A stretch of DNA of 64,000 nt from JBCDLI01 sp038745535 (GCA_038745535.1 JBCDLI010000002.1:17348-81347); one strand, 5' to 3'; positions 9,035 to 18,848 are shown, numbered from the stretch's first letter. The notes: a model not told the origin generated them from the letters alone. Made by a program: numbers and translations.

Positions 9035-9607
9035 TTATGAGGCAGGACTTGCTTCGATTGAAATCTCTACAGCGACCTCATCGCTGACGAACGGCGCAAA
9101 AGCGCCAACTCCAAAGTCGGACCGCAAAATCGTTGTCGTCGCATCGAAACCAGCGATCGTTCCACCGCGAGGTCCAGGGCCTTTGCCGTTCAAGACAGCA
9201 TCGAGAACAACCTCTTTGGTTTCACCATTAACTGACAGGTCGCCAGTAATCGTGGCTGTCTTGTCGCCGGTAACCTCAATGCTGGTTGATGTGAACTCAA
9301 CCATTTTTTCGTCAAATCCACCGAACCAGCGATCACCGGCTAGATGACCTTTTAATTCGGGATCGACGAGCATCTCCCCGAGAGGAACAGTCGCGGTGAC
9401 GGATGAAGCAGCCGGATTATCTTCGTCAAAGGCGATTTCACCGTCAACGTCGAAGAAAATCCCGTAGGTGGTGGAGAACCCGCCATGCGTCCACGTGAAT
9501 TTGATCGTCGAGTGATCGGGGTCGAATTTATACGTCTCCGCATCGGCAAGCGCTGCGGTCGAACCCAGTGCAGCTATGATGACACCAAGGGCCAGTTTGT
9601 TTTTCAT
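9035..9607 (-). CDS. YceI-family periplasmic protein
   Basis: The 190-residue protein has a signal peptide (MKNKLALGVIIAALGSTAALA) and a YceI lipocalin-like barrel, with family features YKFDPDHSTIKFTWTHGGFS near the mature N terminus and GDLSVNGETKEVVLDA later. YceI proteins bind isoprenoid lipids such as polyprenols and are stress- or pH-induced in other bacteria. The start at ATG 9607 is preceded by GGAGAAAGACAT; the in-frame extension to 9673 would put basic residues before the signal peptide and lacks a ribosome site. Confidence 0.92.
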   Translation of the reverse strand: MKNKLALGVIIAALGSTAALADAETYKFDPDHSTIKFTWTHGGFSTTYGIFFDVDGEIAFDEDNPAASSVTATVPLGEMLVDPELKGHLAGDRWFGGFDEKMVEFTSTSIEVTGDKTATITGDLSVNGETKEVVLDAVLNGKGPGPRGGTIAGFDATTTILRSDFGVGAFAPFVSDEVAVEISIEASPAS

Positions 9608-9774
9608 ATGTCTTTCTCCAAAGGTCGGTTGTCGTTGAAATGCGGCAAATGATGCACGCCTAAGCGCGATCAACGAATGAGCATTGAACTAGAAAACAAA
9701 TCTACGTGAGGAATATGACAACTTAGATTCGAAAAAATCTGGCAAGCTCTACACCAAATCAGTGCCGACTTGGA

Positions 9775-11682
9775 TCAGAGCGGATTTGCACCCCAATATT
9801 GCAGCACTTCATCGAAGACATCGCGACCCGAAGAGCCCTTCTCCATCGTGATGAGTGCACGACGACCACTGACATACTGCATCGGCACGTCGACCCAATT
9901 GCGCTGCCCGAGCAATTCTAAATTTGCTGTCTCCGCCTGTTCGGCATCGGTGAGGGCGAGGATAAAGATGTTTGTATCCAGCGGCGCTGATACGGCGAAG
10001 AGCGCATTTCCTGGCTCGCCCTCGGTTTCTTTCAAAGCAATCCGCTGAACTTCTGCAACGCCGCGACCCTCAAACGTGTCCGGGACCCGGAAAAACAGTT
10101 CTACCAAATGCGTTGCGGGGAAAGTATCATCACCGTTCCGCTTGATAATCATTTCAAGAACCAATCCCAAATCGGGGACACTGGCCTCGGCGCGAATAGC
10201 CGGCTCGGGTTCCTGGCCAGATGCCGGCGCTTCTTGAACAACGCTCCAAATAGCTGCCCCGCTAAACGTGGTTCCCGCTTGGTTACCAGTGCGTTCCTCA
10301 TAGAATACTGCCCGCTGTCCCACGGGAAGAGGCGCCGGCGCGGTGTTATTGTCCAATAGTGCGGTGTCTTCGTCCGCTGCGGTATTTGCATCGGGCGCAC
10401 CTTCGACTGAACTTTCTCCAGTCGACAGTTCCGCAACAGATGATCCCTCACCTTCGCTCACCGGTGTACCCACAGGCCCATCATCAATTTCTGTGCCATC
10501 GGCTGTCAGCCGCTGAGTGAACTTGGTCACATCATCGTCCCCGGTGGCGGAAGCAATCTCACTCGCCTCTTCTTCTGGAGGCTGTTCATTCGCAGCCGTC
10601 TCGCTATCGGGTGTTACGACCGTTGAGGGTACTGTCCGGACCGGTACACCGTCCTCAGAAGTGTCCGTAGCCTCGGCCATGCCAAGTGCATCTCTTATCT
10701 GCGGCTCGTATTGACCCCAGGCATACACACCGCCACCGATGAGGCCTAAGACGACCACAAGTACGCCGAGCAGTCCCCAACGCGGCGCCGAAGTCTCCTC
10801 GGGCGGGGGCGTAATCTCTGTGTTCTTGTCAGTGAAATCATCAACTTGGGAAGTGACCTCACCCATGATTGGAGCATCGAGGTCTAAGTCGGCCTCCGGA
10901 GTTTCACCATCATCGGTTTTCGCATCCAAGGATGCCAAGGCCGCTGAAAGCGTATCGACCGGTTCCGCGGTCTTCTCCTCAACTTGGGGTGTGTCAAGCG
11001 ACGTCTGGTCCAGAAAAGCCTTGAGCGCTTCATCTGCCTCGTCATCGGCTGCATCAACCGCGATGCTGTCGACCGGGACTTCAGCAATGGGCGGAGCATT
11101 CTCTTCCAAAGCAACCAAAACATCGCCGAGTTGATCATCCGCGGACAGCGGCTCGACTTCCGGCGCTGTTTCGACGGTATCATCGGCGATTTCGGCGACG
11201 ACCTCATCGATAGAACTTGGTATTTCCTCCGATGGTTCGTCATCGAGGGTCTCGCCAATCACCGGTGGCAGAACCGGGTCCGTATCGGTCGTTGGCTCAA
11301 CGAGCTCATCGGCAGGAACAACAGGCTCATCGGTTGGCGGGGGTGTAGGCTCACCGGCTTCGACGGAAACGACCTCATCGGTCTCCACCGCATCGGCATC
11401 CGTACTTGAGACTTCGGTCACTTCGACAGAATCATCGTCGAACAATGCGTCAAACGGATCGTCGACCGGCGCTGGAACGTACTCCTGCTCAACTTCGGTA
11501 ATAGCCGCGTCAAGCTTCTCGTACTGACGATCAATTACGGCCTGCGGAGGGGTGCTCGGAAGCGCATCGATCTTGCGCTGGAGTGCTTCTTTCGCCTTCT
11601 GGTACACTTTCTCGCGCACCTCGCCGGATGGGTCGCCGAGTTTGGAAAGAGTATTACGCAGTGTGGCGGCAAAATCTGCCAT
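9775..11682 (-). CDS. Acidic single-pass membrane protein of unknown function
   Basis: This 635-residue protein has a short helical N terminus (about residues 1-70, with EVREKVYQKAKEALQRKIDA). A very acidic low-complexity stretch rich in D, E, P, T and V runs to about residue 295. One transmembrane helix follows (about 298-322, WGLLGVLVVVLGLIGGG), then another acidic linker to about 430 and a folded C-terminal region. The N terminus is probably cytoplasmic. It lies 36 bases downstream of purA on the same strand, so co-transcription is likely. I recognise no catalytic motif and assign no function. Confidence 0.85.
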   Translation of the reverse strand: MADFAATLRNTLSKLGDPSGEVREKVYQKAKEALQRKIDALPSTPPQAVIDRQYEKLDAAITEVEQEYVPAPVDDPFDALFDDDSVEVTEVSSTDADAVETDEVVSVEAGEPTPPPTDEPVVPADELVEPTTDTDPVLPPVIGETLDDEPSEEIPSSIDEVVAEIADDTVETAPEVEPLSADDQLGDVLVALEENAPPIAEVPVDSIAVDAADDEADEALKAFLDQTSLDTPQVEEKTAEPVDTLSAALASLDAKTDDGETPEADLDLDAPIMGEVTSQVDDFTDKNTEITPPPEETSAPRWGLLGVLVVVLGLIGGGVYAWGQYEPQIRDALGMAEATDTSEDGVPVRTVPSTVVTPDSETAANEQPPEEEASEIASATGDDDVTKFTQRLTADGTEIDDGPVGTPVSEGEGSSVAELSTGESSVEGAPDANTAADEDTALLDNNTAPAPLPVGQRAVFYEERTGNQAGTTFSGAAIWSVVQEAPASGQEPEPAIRAEASVPDLGLVLEMIIKRNGDDTFPATHLVELFFRVPDTFEGRGVAEVQRIALKETEGEPGNALFAVSAPLDTNIFILALTDAEQAETANLELLGQRNWVDVPMQYVSGRRALITMEKGSSGRDVFDEVLQYWGANPL

Positions 11683-11718
11683 ATCAGAACCCGTTTACTA
11701 CCAGATAGTTAGCTAGTC

Positions 11719-13014
11719 TTAGTCCTGAAACGGGTCAGTCACAAGTATCGTGTCTTCGCGCTCAGGACTCGTTGAAAGCAAAGCGACGGGCGCTTCAATA
11801 AGTTCCTCAATGTAGCGCACATATTTCACAGCCTGCGCGGGAAGATCATTCCACGACCGAGCACCTTCGGTACTATCGGCCCAACCTTCAAGTGTTTCGT
11901 AGATCGGTTCAACGCGCGCCTGCGTGCCCTGACTTGCTGGCAGATAGTCTATACGCTCGCCGTCCAGCATGTATCCGACGCAGACCTTCAACTCGTCCAT
12001 CCCGTCGAGCACATCGAGCTTTGTCAGCGCGATGCCGGATATGCCGTTGATCGCGACCGCTTGGCGAACGAGCACCGCATCGAACCATCCACAGCGGCGC
12101 TTGCGCGATGTCACGGTGCCCCATTCATGCCCCTTAGTGCCAAGGTGCTCGCCCACATCATTATCCTGTTCGGTTGGAAACGGCCCCTCGCCGACTCGCG
12201 TCGTATAGGCCTTGGTAATGCCAAGCACGTAATTGATCGCACCCGGCCCCATGCCGGAGCCAGCCGCTGCTTGGCCTGCAACCACATTGGACGACGTCAC
12301 AAACGGATAGGTGCCATGGTCCACGTCGAGAAGTGTGCCCTGTGCGCCCTCAAAAAGAATGCGCTCACCCGCTCGGCGTTTAGTATCGAGCACCTTCCAG
12401 ACCTTGTCCATGAACGGCAAAATCTTATCGGCGACCGACGTCAACTCTTCCATGATCGTCGGGTGCGAAATCTCTGGCTGATCGAGACCACGACGGAGCG
12501 CGTTGTGGTGTGTCAGCAGGCGGTCCACCTTCGCTTCCAGTGAAGCGACATTAGCAAGGTCCATCACGCGGATAGCCCGGCGTCCAACCTTGTCTTCATA
12601 AGCTGGGCCGATCCCCCGGCGTGTGGTGCCGATCTTTGTCCCCGAGTTTGAAGCAGTATCTTCACGCAGACCATCAAGCTCGCGATGCACTGACAGAATA
12701 AGCGTCGTATTCTCGGCGATCTTCAAAACATCAGGCGTGATCTCAACGCCTTGATCCTTCAAACGCCCCAGCTCATCCACGAAGGCATGGGGGTCAAACA
12801 CGACACCATTGCCGACCATTGACAGCTTGCCGCGAACGACACCGGAAGGCAGTAGCGACAGCTTGTAGCTCGTTCCATCAATGACGAGCGTATGTCCGGC
12901 ATTGTGCCCGCCTTGAAATCGCACGACCACATCGGCGCGTTCCGATAGCCAATCGACGATTTTGCCCTTGCCCTCGTCGCCCCATTGGGAGCCGACCACG
13001 ACCACATTGCCCAT
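11719..13014 (-). CDS. purA: Adenylosuccinate synthetase
   Basis: The 431-residue enzyme opens with the family P-loop region VVVGSQWGDEGKGKIVDWL, containing the catalytic aspartate, then FQGGHNAGHTLV with the catalytic histidine. GTTRRGIGPAYEDK and a C-terminal GTP-binding segment also match. It makes adenylosuccinate from IMP and aspartate with GTP in AMP synthesis. GGAG lies eight bases before the ATG at 13014. Length is normal. Confidence 0.97.
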   Translation of the reverse strand: MGNVVVVGSQWGDEGKGKIVDWLSERADVVVRFQGGHNAGHTLVIDGTSYKLSLLPSGVVRGKLSMVGNGVVFDPHAFVDELGRLKDQGVEITPDVLKIAENTTLILSVHRELDGLREDTASNSGTKIGTTRRGIGPAYEDKVGRRAIRVMDLANVASLEAKVDRLLTHHNALRRGLDQPEISHPTIMEELTSVADKILPFMDKVWKVLDTKRRAGERILFEGAQGTLLDVDHGTYPFVTSSNVVAGQAAAGSGMGPGAINYVLGITKAYTTRVGEGPFPTEQDNDVGEHLGTKGHEWGTVTSRKRRCGWFDAVLVRQAVAINGISGIALTKLDVLDGMDELKVCVGYMLDGERIDYLPASQGTQARVEPIYETLEGWADSTEGARSWNDLPAQAVKYVRYIEELIEAPVALLSTSPEREDTILVTDPFQD

Positions 13015-13151
13015 TTATTCCGCTCCACGCCTCGGATGTTTTCGGTTCCTATAGTCAAATGTGTGCAGCGATGCGAGCGGCGAACGTCTTAATGCACTGA
13101 ATACAGGTTGTTTCTGGACACTAGGCTCAAACCGTCCATATCTGCCCGACC

Positions 13152-14078
13152 ATGGTCGATCTCCACACCCGGAAAAACGCGCAAAACTCGGTGAACCTCA
13201 CCGCTTACATGCTTTTGTTTTTCACAACGCTGTTTTGGTCAGGCAATGCCATCGCAGGAAAGCTCGCTGTCGAACACGTGTCGCCGATGACACTCACGCT
13301 TTTGCGCTGGGTGATGGCGTTTGCGATCATGGTGGTGATTGGCGGACCGCAATTGAAGAAGGATTGGCAAAGGGTGAAACCCGCTCTGCCGGTTCTGCTC
13401 AGCTATGGCATTGTCGGCTTTGCGGGTTTCAACATCGCGCTCTATTCAGCGCTAAACTATACCTCCGCGATCAACGTCACCATTGAGCAAGGCGCGATAC
13501 CGCTGCTCATCTTCATCGGCAATTTCATGCTGTTTCGCATCAAAGTCACAACCGGTCAGATGGTGGGATTCAGCCTCACACTTGCCGGTGTAATCGTCGT
13601 CGCTTCAAACGGCTCCCTGACAAACCTGCTCGCGCTTCAATTCAACCGCGGCGACCTTCTCATGGGAATAGCGGGCATCTTTTACGCCGCATACTCCATT
13701 GCATTGCGATACAAGCCGGACGTCCACTGGAAATCACTTCTCATTGTGATGGCGTTTTCTGCTCTCCTAACCTCAATTCCGTTCGCAATCTGGGAACTGG
13801 GTACGCCGCGCGGCATTTTTCCAACAACGTCAGGCTGGATCATCGCGGTCTATACCGCTGTATTTCCTGCGATCCTCTGCCAGGTGTTTTACATCCGCGG
13901 TGTCGATCTCATCGGCCCAAACCGTGCCGGCTTGTTCATCAATTTGATCCCGATTCTCGGCACTCTTCTTGCGGTGGTTATTCTTGGCGAAGCGTTCGGA
14001 TGGCATCACGCTTTCGCCCTCGTTCTCGTGCTGGGCGGTATCACGCTCGCTGAACGAGCCCGGGCGAAGGATGCCTAG
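13152..14078 (+). CDS. DMT-superfamily (EamA) transporter
   Basis: This 308-residue inner-membrane protein has about ten hydrophobic segments arranged as two EamA repeats, with early FWSGNAIAGKLAVEHVSP and the later half beginning near residue 170. EamA proteins are mostly exporters of metabolites or amino acids; the substrate is not readable. The start is uncertain: ATG 13152 has no clear ribosome site, and a later ATG at 13209 would begin at the first membrane helix. Confidence 0.88.
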   Translation: MVDLHTRKNAQNSVNLTAYMLLFFTTLFWSGNAIAGKLAVEHVSPMTLTLLRWVMAFAIMVVIGGPQLKKDWQRVKPALPVLLSYGIVGFAGFNIALYSALNYTSAINVTIEQGAIPLLIFIGNFMLFRIKVTTGQMVGFSLTLAGVIVVASNGSLTNLLALQFNRGDLLMGIAGIFYAAYSIALRYKPDVHWKSLLIVMAFSALLTSIPFAIWELGTPRGIFPTTSGWIIAVYTAVFPAILCQVFYIRGVDLIGPNRAGLFINLIPILGTLLAVVILGEAFGWHHAFALVLVLGGITLAERARAKDA

Positions 14079-14170
14079 TCGGCCTCATTTTTCGCGGGCC
14101 ATCCACTTGCCCCGATCGATAAGTCCATCATCTATTAACGCGGCAAGAACGGAAAAGCAGAGGAGCCGCC

Positions 14171-14716
14171 GTGTCTGTTTTTGATGAGCGCGAGCGCTGG
14201 GACTTTGGGCCGTACCTGACCCTTGCCGACCCGAAGCTTCGTATCCTGTCAGTCTTTGACGATTTGAAATATGACCGCGCTGACGCGGATTTGCTTTCAC
14301 CACCGATGCGCAGTCACGTGATCAAAAAACTCGGACAGATCGGCTTTAAGCAGAAGACCGGAACGGTGATCGAGCATCGCGACAGCGGCGTGCGATGCAT
14401 GATGCCGAAGTTCCACGCGCTCGGCGCATCTCCGTTTGATATAACGCGATACACAAATCGTCGGGAGCAGGACTACTACATTCTGACACCCACGCAGACG
14501 GCCTGCCTATTCATTGATCACTATAGCAATACCGAAGCCGTGGAACGCACCAAAAAGCTTATCCAATCCCAGCCGATCAATATTTATCGGCTCATGGACT
14601 ATCTGGAGAAAAAGCCCGCCCACCAGGATTTTTTGCAGGCAATCGGCCATCTGAAATTTGTTCAGCGCGAGGCGGTGCAGAGCGATCCGCTCCGCAGCCG
14701 CCGCGCACTTCAGTAG
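14171..14716 (+). CDS. Conserved hypothetical protein
   Basis: The 181-residue soluble protein starts at GTG 14171 behind AGGAG five bases away. It has no signal peptide or membrane segment. Its sequence is balanced in charge and looks folded throughout (ILTPTQTACLFIDHY, INIYRLMDYLEKKP). It is convergent with serA, the two stops lying four bases apart. I do not recognise a domain. Confidence 0.8.
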   Translation: MSVFDERERWDFGPYLTLADPKLRILSVFDDLKYDRADADLLSPPMRSHVIKKLGQIGFKQKTGTVIEHRDSGVRCMMPKFHALGASPFDITRYTNRREQDYYILTPTQTACLFIDHYSNTEAVERTKKLIQSQPINIYRLMDYLEKKPAHQDFLQAIGHLKFVQREAVQSDPLRSRRALQ

Positions 14717-14720
14717 CAGC

Positions 14721-16316
14721 CTAGGCGTCGAACGAGAGCGACTTTGCCGACAAGATCGCCTCATGCTGCTTCAGGTCGTCGAGCACTGCTGCTTCAACAG
14801 GAGCATCCACGTAAAGAAGCGCGATGGCATCACCGCCCGGCTCTTTTCGCCCAAGATGGAAGTTCGCGATGTTGACACCGTGCTTACCGAAGGTTGAGCC
14901 CATGTGGCCGATCATGCCCGGCATGTCGCGATTGGTGACGTACACCATGTGATGGCCAACTTCCGCATCAAGATTAATGTCCTTAATCTGGATAAAACGC
15001 GGCTTGCCGTCGGAGAAAACCGTTCCCGCAACCGAACGCGTTTGGTTCTCCGTGACAACATTGAGGCGGATGTATCCGTCAAAAACGCCGGACTTGTCGC
15101 GGGTCACTTCTGAAACCTGAACGCCGCGCTCTTTCACCATAATGGGTGCCGAAACCATGTTCACGTCAGACACCATGGGGCGAATGAGACCTGCTAGAGC
15201 AGCGCTTGTCAGCGCTTTGGTATTCATGGCCGCAGGCGCGCCGTCGTAGAGAATTTCAACCTCTTTGATCGAGCTCTCTGTCGCTTGGCCCACAAAGGCG
15301 CCCAGAACTTCTGCGAGCTTCACGAACGGCTTCAACACCGGCGCTTCTTCCGCCGTAATCGACGGCATATTGATCGCGTTGGTGACTGCACCCTTATTCA
15401 GATAATCGCTCATCTGCTCGGCGACCTGCAGTGCCACGTTTTCCTGCGCTTCGGTGGTCGATGCGCCAAGATGCGGCGTGCATACCACGTTCGGCAGATC
15501 GAATAGAGGATTTTCCGTGGCAGGCTCGGTCTCAAATACGTCCACACCGGCACCGGCAACTTTGCCAGATTTCAGCGCATCGGCGAGTGCCTCTTCCACA
15601 ATCAAACCGCCACGCGCGCAGTTCACGATACGGACACCGTCTTTCATCTTCGCGATTGCGTCTGCGTCGATGATGTTGCGCGTTTTATCGGTCAGCGGTG
15701 TGTGCAGCGTGATGAAGTCTGCGCGCGCAAACAGTTCGTCCAGTTCCACTTTCTCAACGCCGATCTCCTTCGCTCGGTCAGCTGAAAGGAAGGGGTCAAA
15801 AGCCACGACTCTCATCTTCAGGCCTATCGCCCGGCTGGCAACAATGGAACCGATATTGCCAGCACCGATCAGGCCGAGCGTTTTCGCCGTGACCTCGACG
15901 CCCATAAACTTCGACTTTTCCCACTTACCCGCCTGCGTAGAGGCGTCGGCGGCAGGAATCTGACGAGCAACCGCTAGCATCAGTGAAATTGCGTGTTCGG
16001 CCGTGGTGATCGAGTTACCGAACGGCGTGTTCATCACGATGATACCGCGCTTTGAGGCGGCGGGGATATCGACATTGTCTACACCGATACCGGCCCGGCC
16101 AACGACTTTAAGGTTGTCAGCAGCAGCGATTAGCTTCTCGGTGACTTTGGTCGCAGAGCGGATCGCGAGACCGTCATAGTCGCCGATGATCTCAAGAAGC
16201 TTTTCTTTGTCCTTGCCGACCTCTGGTTTGAAGTCGACGTCGATGCCGTTGTCGCGGAAAATTTGAACAGCGGTTTCAGATAGCTTGTCGGAGACAAGCA
16301 CGCGTGGTGCAGCCAT
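14721..16316 (-). CDS. serA: D-3-phosphoglycerate dehydrogenase
   Basis: The 531-residue long-form enzyme has a catalytic domain with GRAGIGVDNVDIPAAS, a NAD-binding Rossmann motif GLIGAGNIGSIVA (about residue 145), and the family signatures NCARGGLIVEEAL and CTPHLGASTTEAQ. An intervening allosteric substrate-binding region and a C-terminal ACT domain (RDMPGMIGHMGSTFGKHGVN) follow. It starts serine synthesis by oxidising 3-phosphoglycerate. I place the start at ATG 16316 (MAAPRVLVSDKL), the usual N terminus. It follows serC by 73 bases on the same strand and is probably co-transcribed with it. Confidence 0.97.
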   Translation of the reverse strand: MAAPRVLVSDKLSETAVQIFRDNGIDVDFKPEVGKDKEKLLEIIGDYDGLAIRSATKVTEKLIAAADNLKVVGRAGIGVDNVDIPAASKRGIIVMNTPFGNSITTAEHAISLMLAVARQIPAADASTQAGKWEKSKFMGVEVTAKTLGLIGAGNIGSIVASRAIGLKMRVVAFDPFLSADRAKEIGVEKVELDELFARADFITLHTPLTDKTRNIIDADAIAKMKDGVRIVNCARGGLIVEEALADALKSGKVAGAGVDVFETEPATENPLFDLPNVVCTPHLGASTTEAQENVALQVAEQMSDYLNKGAVTNAINMPSITAEEAPVLKPFVKLAEVLGAFVGQATESSIKEVEILYDGAPAAMNTKALTSAALAGLIRPMVSDVNMVSAPIMVKERGVQVSEVTRDKSGVFDGYIRLNVVTENQTRSVAGTVFSDGKPRFIQIKDINLDAEVGHHMVYVTNRDMPGMIGHMGSTFGKHGVNIANFHLGRKEPGGDAIALLYVDAPVEAAVLDDLKQHEAILSAKSLSFDA

Positions 16317-16389
16317 GGTGTTTGCTTTCAATTTTGATGATGGAGGTGAAGCCGCGCACACGGCGCGGCTCGAATAACAGTGCGAAAGA

Positions 16390-17565
16390 TCAAGCGGCCT
16401 GCTTGAGCGTCGCTTTTTGCTGGTGGAACGCCCATTCGACCCAAGGCATCAACGCTTCAAGGTCAGCAGTTTCTACCGTCGCGCCACCCCAAATCCGAAG
16501 TCCGGGAGGTGCATCGCGGTAAGCGCCGATGTCGAAGGCCACGCCCTCTTTTTCGAGCAAGGAAACTAAGCCTTTTGCAAAGGCTGCCTGATCGTCTTCG
16601 GACATGGCGACCACGTCCGCGTCAACTATCTTCAGGCAAATTGAGGTGTTGGAGCGCGTGACTTCCTCACCAGCCAAGTTTTCAAGCCAAGGCGTGTTGT
16701 CCACGAAGTCCTGAACCGCTTTAAAATTCGCGTCTGCGCGCGCCAAAAGAGCTGGCAGACCACCAATGGACTTCGCCCAGTTCAGCGCATCAAGATAGTC
16801 TTCAACCGCGAGCATGGACGGCGTGTTGATGGTTGCGCCCGAAAAGATGCCGTCGATGAGCTTGCCACCTTTGGCGAGCCGAAAGATCTTCGGCAACGGC
16901 CAAGGCGGCGTGTAGGTTTCCAGACGCTCAACGGCGCGCGGCGACAAAATGAGAATGCCATGTGCGCCCTCACCACCCATGACCTTTTGCCAGGAGAAGG
17001 TGACCACATCGAGCTTTGAATAGTCGAGGTCCTGCGCAAACACCGCAGAGGTGGCGTCGCAAAGCGTCAAACCGTTCCGATCAGCCGGAATGAAGTCAGC
17101 ATTTGGCACACGCACGCCGGAGGTCGTGCCATTCCATGTGAAGCAGACGTCGCGGTCAAAATCGATCTGGGCCAGATCGGGCAACACGCCATAATCTGCA
17201 GTAATCGTACGTTGATCATCCAGCTTGAGTTGTTTCACCGCGTCGGTGACCCAGCCTGCGCCGAAGCTTTCCCAGGCCAGCAGATCCACACCGCGTTCGC
17301 CGAGCATGGTCCACATCGCCATCTCGTAAGCGCCCGTATCAGATGCGGGCACGATACCGATCTTGTAGTCGGCCGGCACACCTAACACGTCGCGCGTCAG
17401 CTCTATCGCGTCTTTTAGTTTGGATTTTCCGATCTTTGATCGGTGGCTACGGCCAAGCGCAGATGTGTCAAGTGACGAGGCAGACCAGCCGGGTCGCTTC
17501 GCACAAGGGCCAGAAGAAAAATTGGGGTTTGCCGGACGCGTGTCCGGTCTCGTAGTGGTCGCCAT
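16390..17565 (-). CDS. serC: Phosphoserine aminotransferase
   Basis: The 391-residue fold type I PLP enzyme begins with RPANPNFSSGPCAKRPGW, typical of the alphaproteobacterial SerC subfamily. The probable PLP lysine lies in TFSWQKVMGGEGAHG. It makes phosphoserine from 3-phosphohydroxypyruvate, the step after SerA, encoded just downstream. Start ATG 17565 is preceded by GTGAGGATAGCTATC; longer readings extend into the leader. The upstream leader hairpins and the ribosome site inside a small stem-loop suggest translational control. Confidence 0.96.
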   Translation of the reverse strand: MATTTRPDTRPANPNFSSGPCAKRPGWSASSLDTSALGRSHRSKIGKSKLKDAIELTRDVLGVPADYKIGIVPASDTGAYEMAMWTMLGERGVDLLAWESFGAGWVTDAVKQLKLDDQRTITADYGVLPDLAQIDFDRDVCFTWNGTTSGVRVPNADFIPADRNGLTLCDATSAVFAQDLDYSKLDVVTFSWQKVMGGEGAHGILILSPRAVERLETYTPPWPLPKIFRLAKGGKLIDGIFSGATINTPSMLAVEDYLDALNWAKSIGGLPALLARADANFKAVQDFVDNTPWLENLAGEEVTRSNTSICLKIVDADVVAMSEDDQAAFAKGLVSLLEKEGVAFDIGAYRDAPPGLRIWGGATVETADLEALMPWVEWAFHQQKATLKQAA

Positions 17566-17640
17566 GATAGCTATCCTCACAGATAGTTTGCCTCTCGTTG
17601 GGGAGAGGTGTCCCACGGCGCAGGTGGACCACTCGTTATT
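17566..17640 (-). ncRNA. Candidate serC leader RNA motif
   Basis: Upstream of serC the transcript can form three small hairpins. GTCCAC and GTGGGAC form a stem with one bulge (17610-17629). CCTCTC and GAGAGG form a stem with a six-base loop (17591-17608). CTATC and GATAG (17571-17586) enclose most of the GAGGA ribosome site. A structured serC leader of this general size and position is known upstream of serC-serA operons in Alphaproteobacteria. I assign it by position and structure, without a covariance search. Confidence 0.6.
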
Positions 17641-17668
17641 TGAAGTCAAGTTGGATTGCATAGATAAA

Positions 17669-17694
17669 TGTGGTTCCGCATCTGCGAAACCACA
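17669..17694 (-). terminator. Hairpin between the outer-membrane gene and serC
   Basis: TGTGGTTTCGCA and TGCGGAACCACA pair over 12 bp (one T-G wobble) just after the stop of the outer-membrane gene. The following minus-strand bases TTTATCT give only a weak T tract, so termination is plausible but not certain. Confidence 0.5.
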
Positions 17695-17710
17695 TCACGT
17701 GAGCGGCACA

Positions 17711-18790
17711 CTACCAAGTGGAGACCCGGACGCCAGCGCGTACCGAATGCACCTGAATGCTGTCATCGGCCTCAAATCCAGCATCGGCGAACAACTCATC
17801 GGTGCCGAATATGTGGGTGTACTTGTAGCCTAGATCGAACTTCACCTTTGGCGTGATGTCATAGGCAACGCCTGCGCTCAGCGCCAACGTTGGCAGCCAC
17901 TTCGCAGATGTTCCAGCGAGCGTAACGATGTTGGAATCGTTCGGATCACCAGCACCGTTTGGCATGCGGCAATCCTCAGTATCTGTTGGATCGCACGTCA
18001 CTGTCTGTGAATAGTCCAATACCGCGCGGGTTAAACCGCCACCCGCGCCAACATATGGTGTGAAAGGCGTGGGGTTTGGTGCGTCGTAATACGCGTTGGC
18101 AAGCACGGACCACAATGAGAAATCGTTCACGGTGTTGGTTGTGCCGTTAATCGGCACGACAGTGGACCCAACGCTTGGGCAATTCTGATCCGCACTGACG
18201 ACTGTTGCTGTACTCAGATTGACACAGTTGCTCGAAAGCACTTGCCCGTAGCGGTCGAATATCACCTCTCTATCCACTTCCGAAATCGACGTGCTCTCTT
18301 GGATAACATCGGGGGACGTTGAGGTTGAAGTAATCGGCAGGCCGCCAGCGCCAATAACCGTCGATGTGATAGTGGAACCGGGAAGCAAAGTCGTTGTTGT
18401 TGTCACGTTCGTGACCGGTGTTTGACGAACACCGGCAATACCACGATAAGCGCGAAATTCGGTGTTGTAATGGCTAAGACGGTCGCCCGTGATATCGACG
18501 CGAATGTTGGGGGTAATCTGCAGACCGGCTCCAACGCCGTAGGACAGACGCTCACCAAAGTCGCCCTGTTCGGTACGGTCTTCGATCACGTCGAAATTAA
18601 GATCACGAAACTGGGCACCATCGATGTTATAGCCAATGTCTCCGCGCAAATACCAACCCGTGCCGAGCTCAATCGGTTTGAGCATATTGGCATCATCGGC
18701 GAACACCGGGTCCATATCAGCTGCAAATGCTGGGCTCGCGCCACAGCAAACCGCAGCAACCAAGCCGTAATTGCGCAAAAAATTATACAT
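17711..18790 (-). CDS. Outer-membrane beta-barrel protein (Omp25/Omp31-like)
   Basis: The 359-residue protein has a signal peptide ending SPAFA/ADMDP. The barrel opens with GTGWYLRGDIGYNIDG, the hallmark of the rhizobial Omp25/Omp31 group, and ends on an aromatic residue (RVSTW), as needed for barrel insertion. A long serine/threonine-rich loop (TPVTNVTTTTTLLPGSTITS and following, about residues 118-160) is probably surface exposed. ATG 18790 is chosen over an adjacent GTG. It is a diverged paralogue of the next gene upstream, which has the same GWYLRGDxGY opening. A TTAA-N7-TTAA site lies 59 bases upstream. Confidence 0.88.
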   Translation of the reverse strand: MYNFLRNYGLVAAVCCGASPAFAADMDPVFADDANMLKPIELGTGWYLRGDIGYNIDGAQFRDLNFDVIEDRTEQGDFGERLSYGVGAGLQITPNIRVDITGDRLSHYNTEFRAYRGIAGVRQTPVTNVTTTTTLLPGSTITSTVIGAGGLPITSTSTSPDVIQESTSISEVDREVIFDRYGQVLSSNCVNLSTATVVSADQNCPSVGSTVVPINGTTNTVNDFSLWSVLANAYYDAPNPTPFTPYVGAGGGLTRAVLDYSQTVTCDPTDTEDCRMPNGAGDPNDSNIVTLAGTSAKWLPTLALSAGVAYDITPKVKFDLGYKYTHIFGTDELFADAGFEADDSIQVHSVRAGVRVSTW

Positions 18791-18848
18791 CACCGATACC
18801 CGCTTTACTCGACAAAATGGTCTCTAAACCAAATATCAACGATAAGTC

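Noticed and set aside
10700..11650. Plus-strand open frames opposite the acidic membrane protein
   Set aside because: They are rich in serine and threonine as expected for the complement of acidic low-complexity coding sequence, with no ribosome sites.
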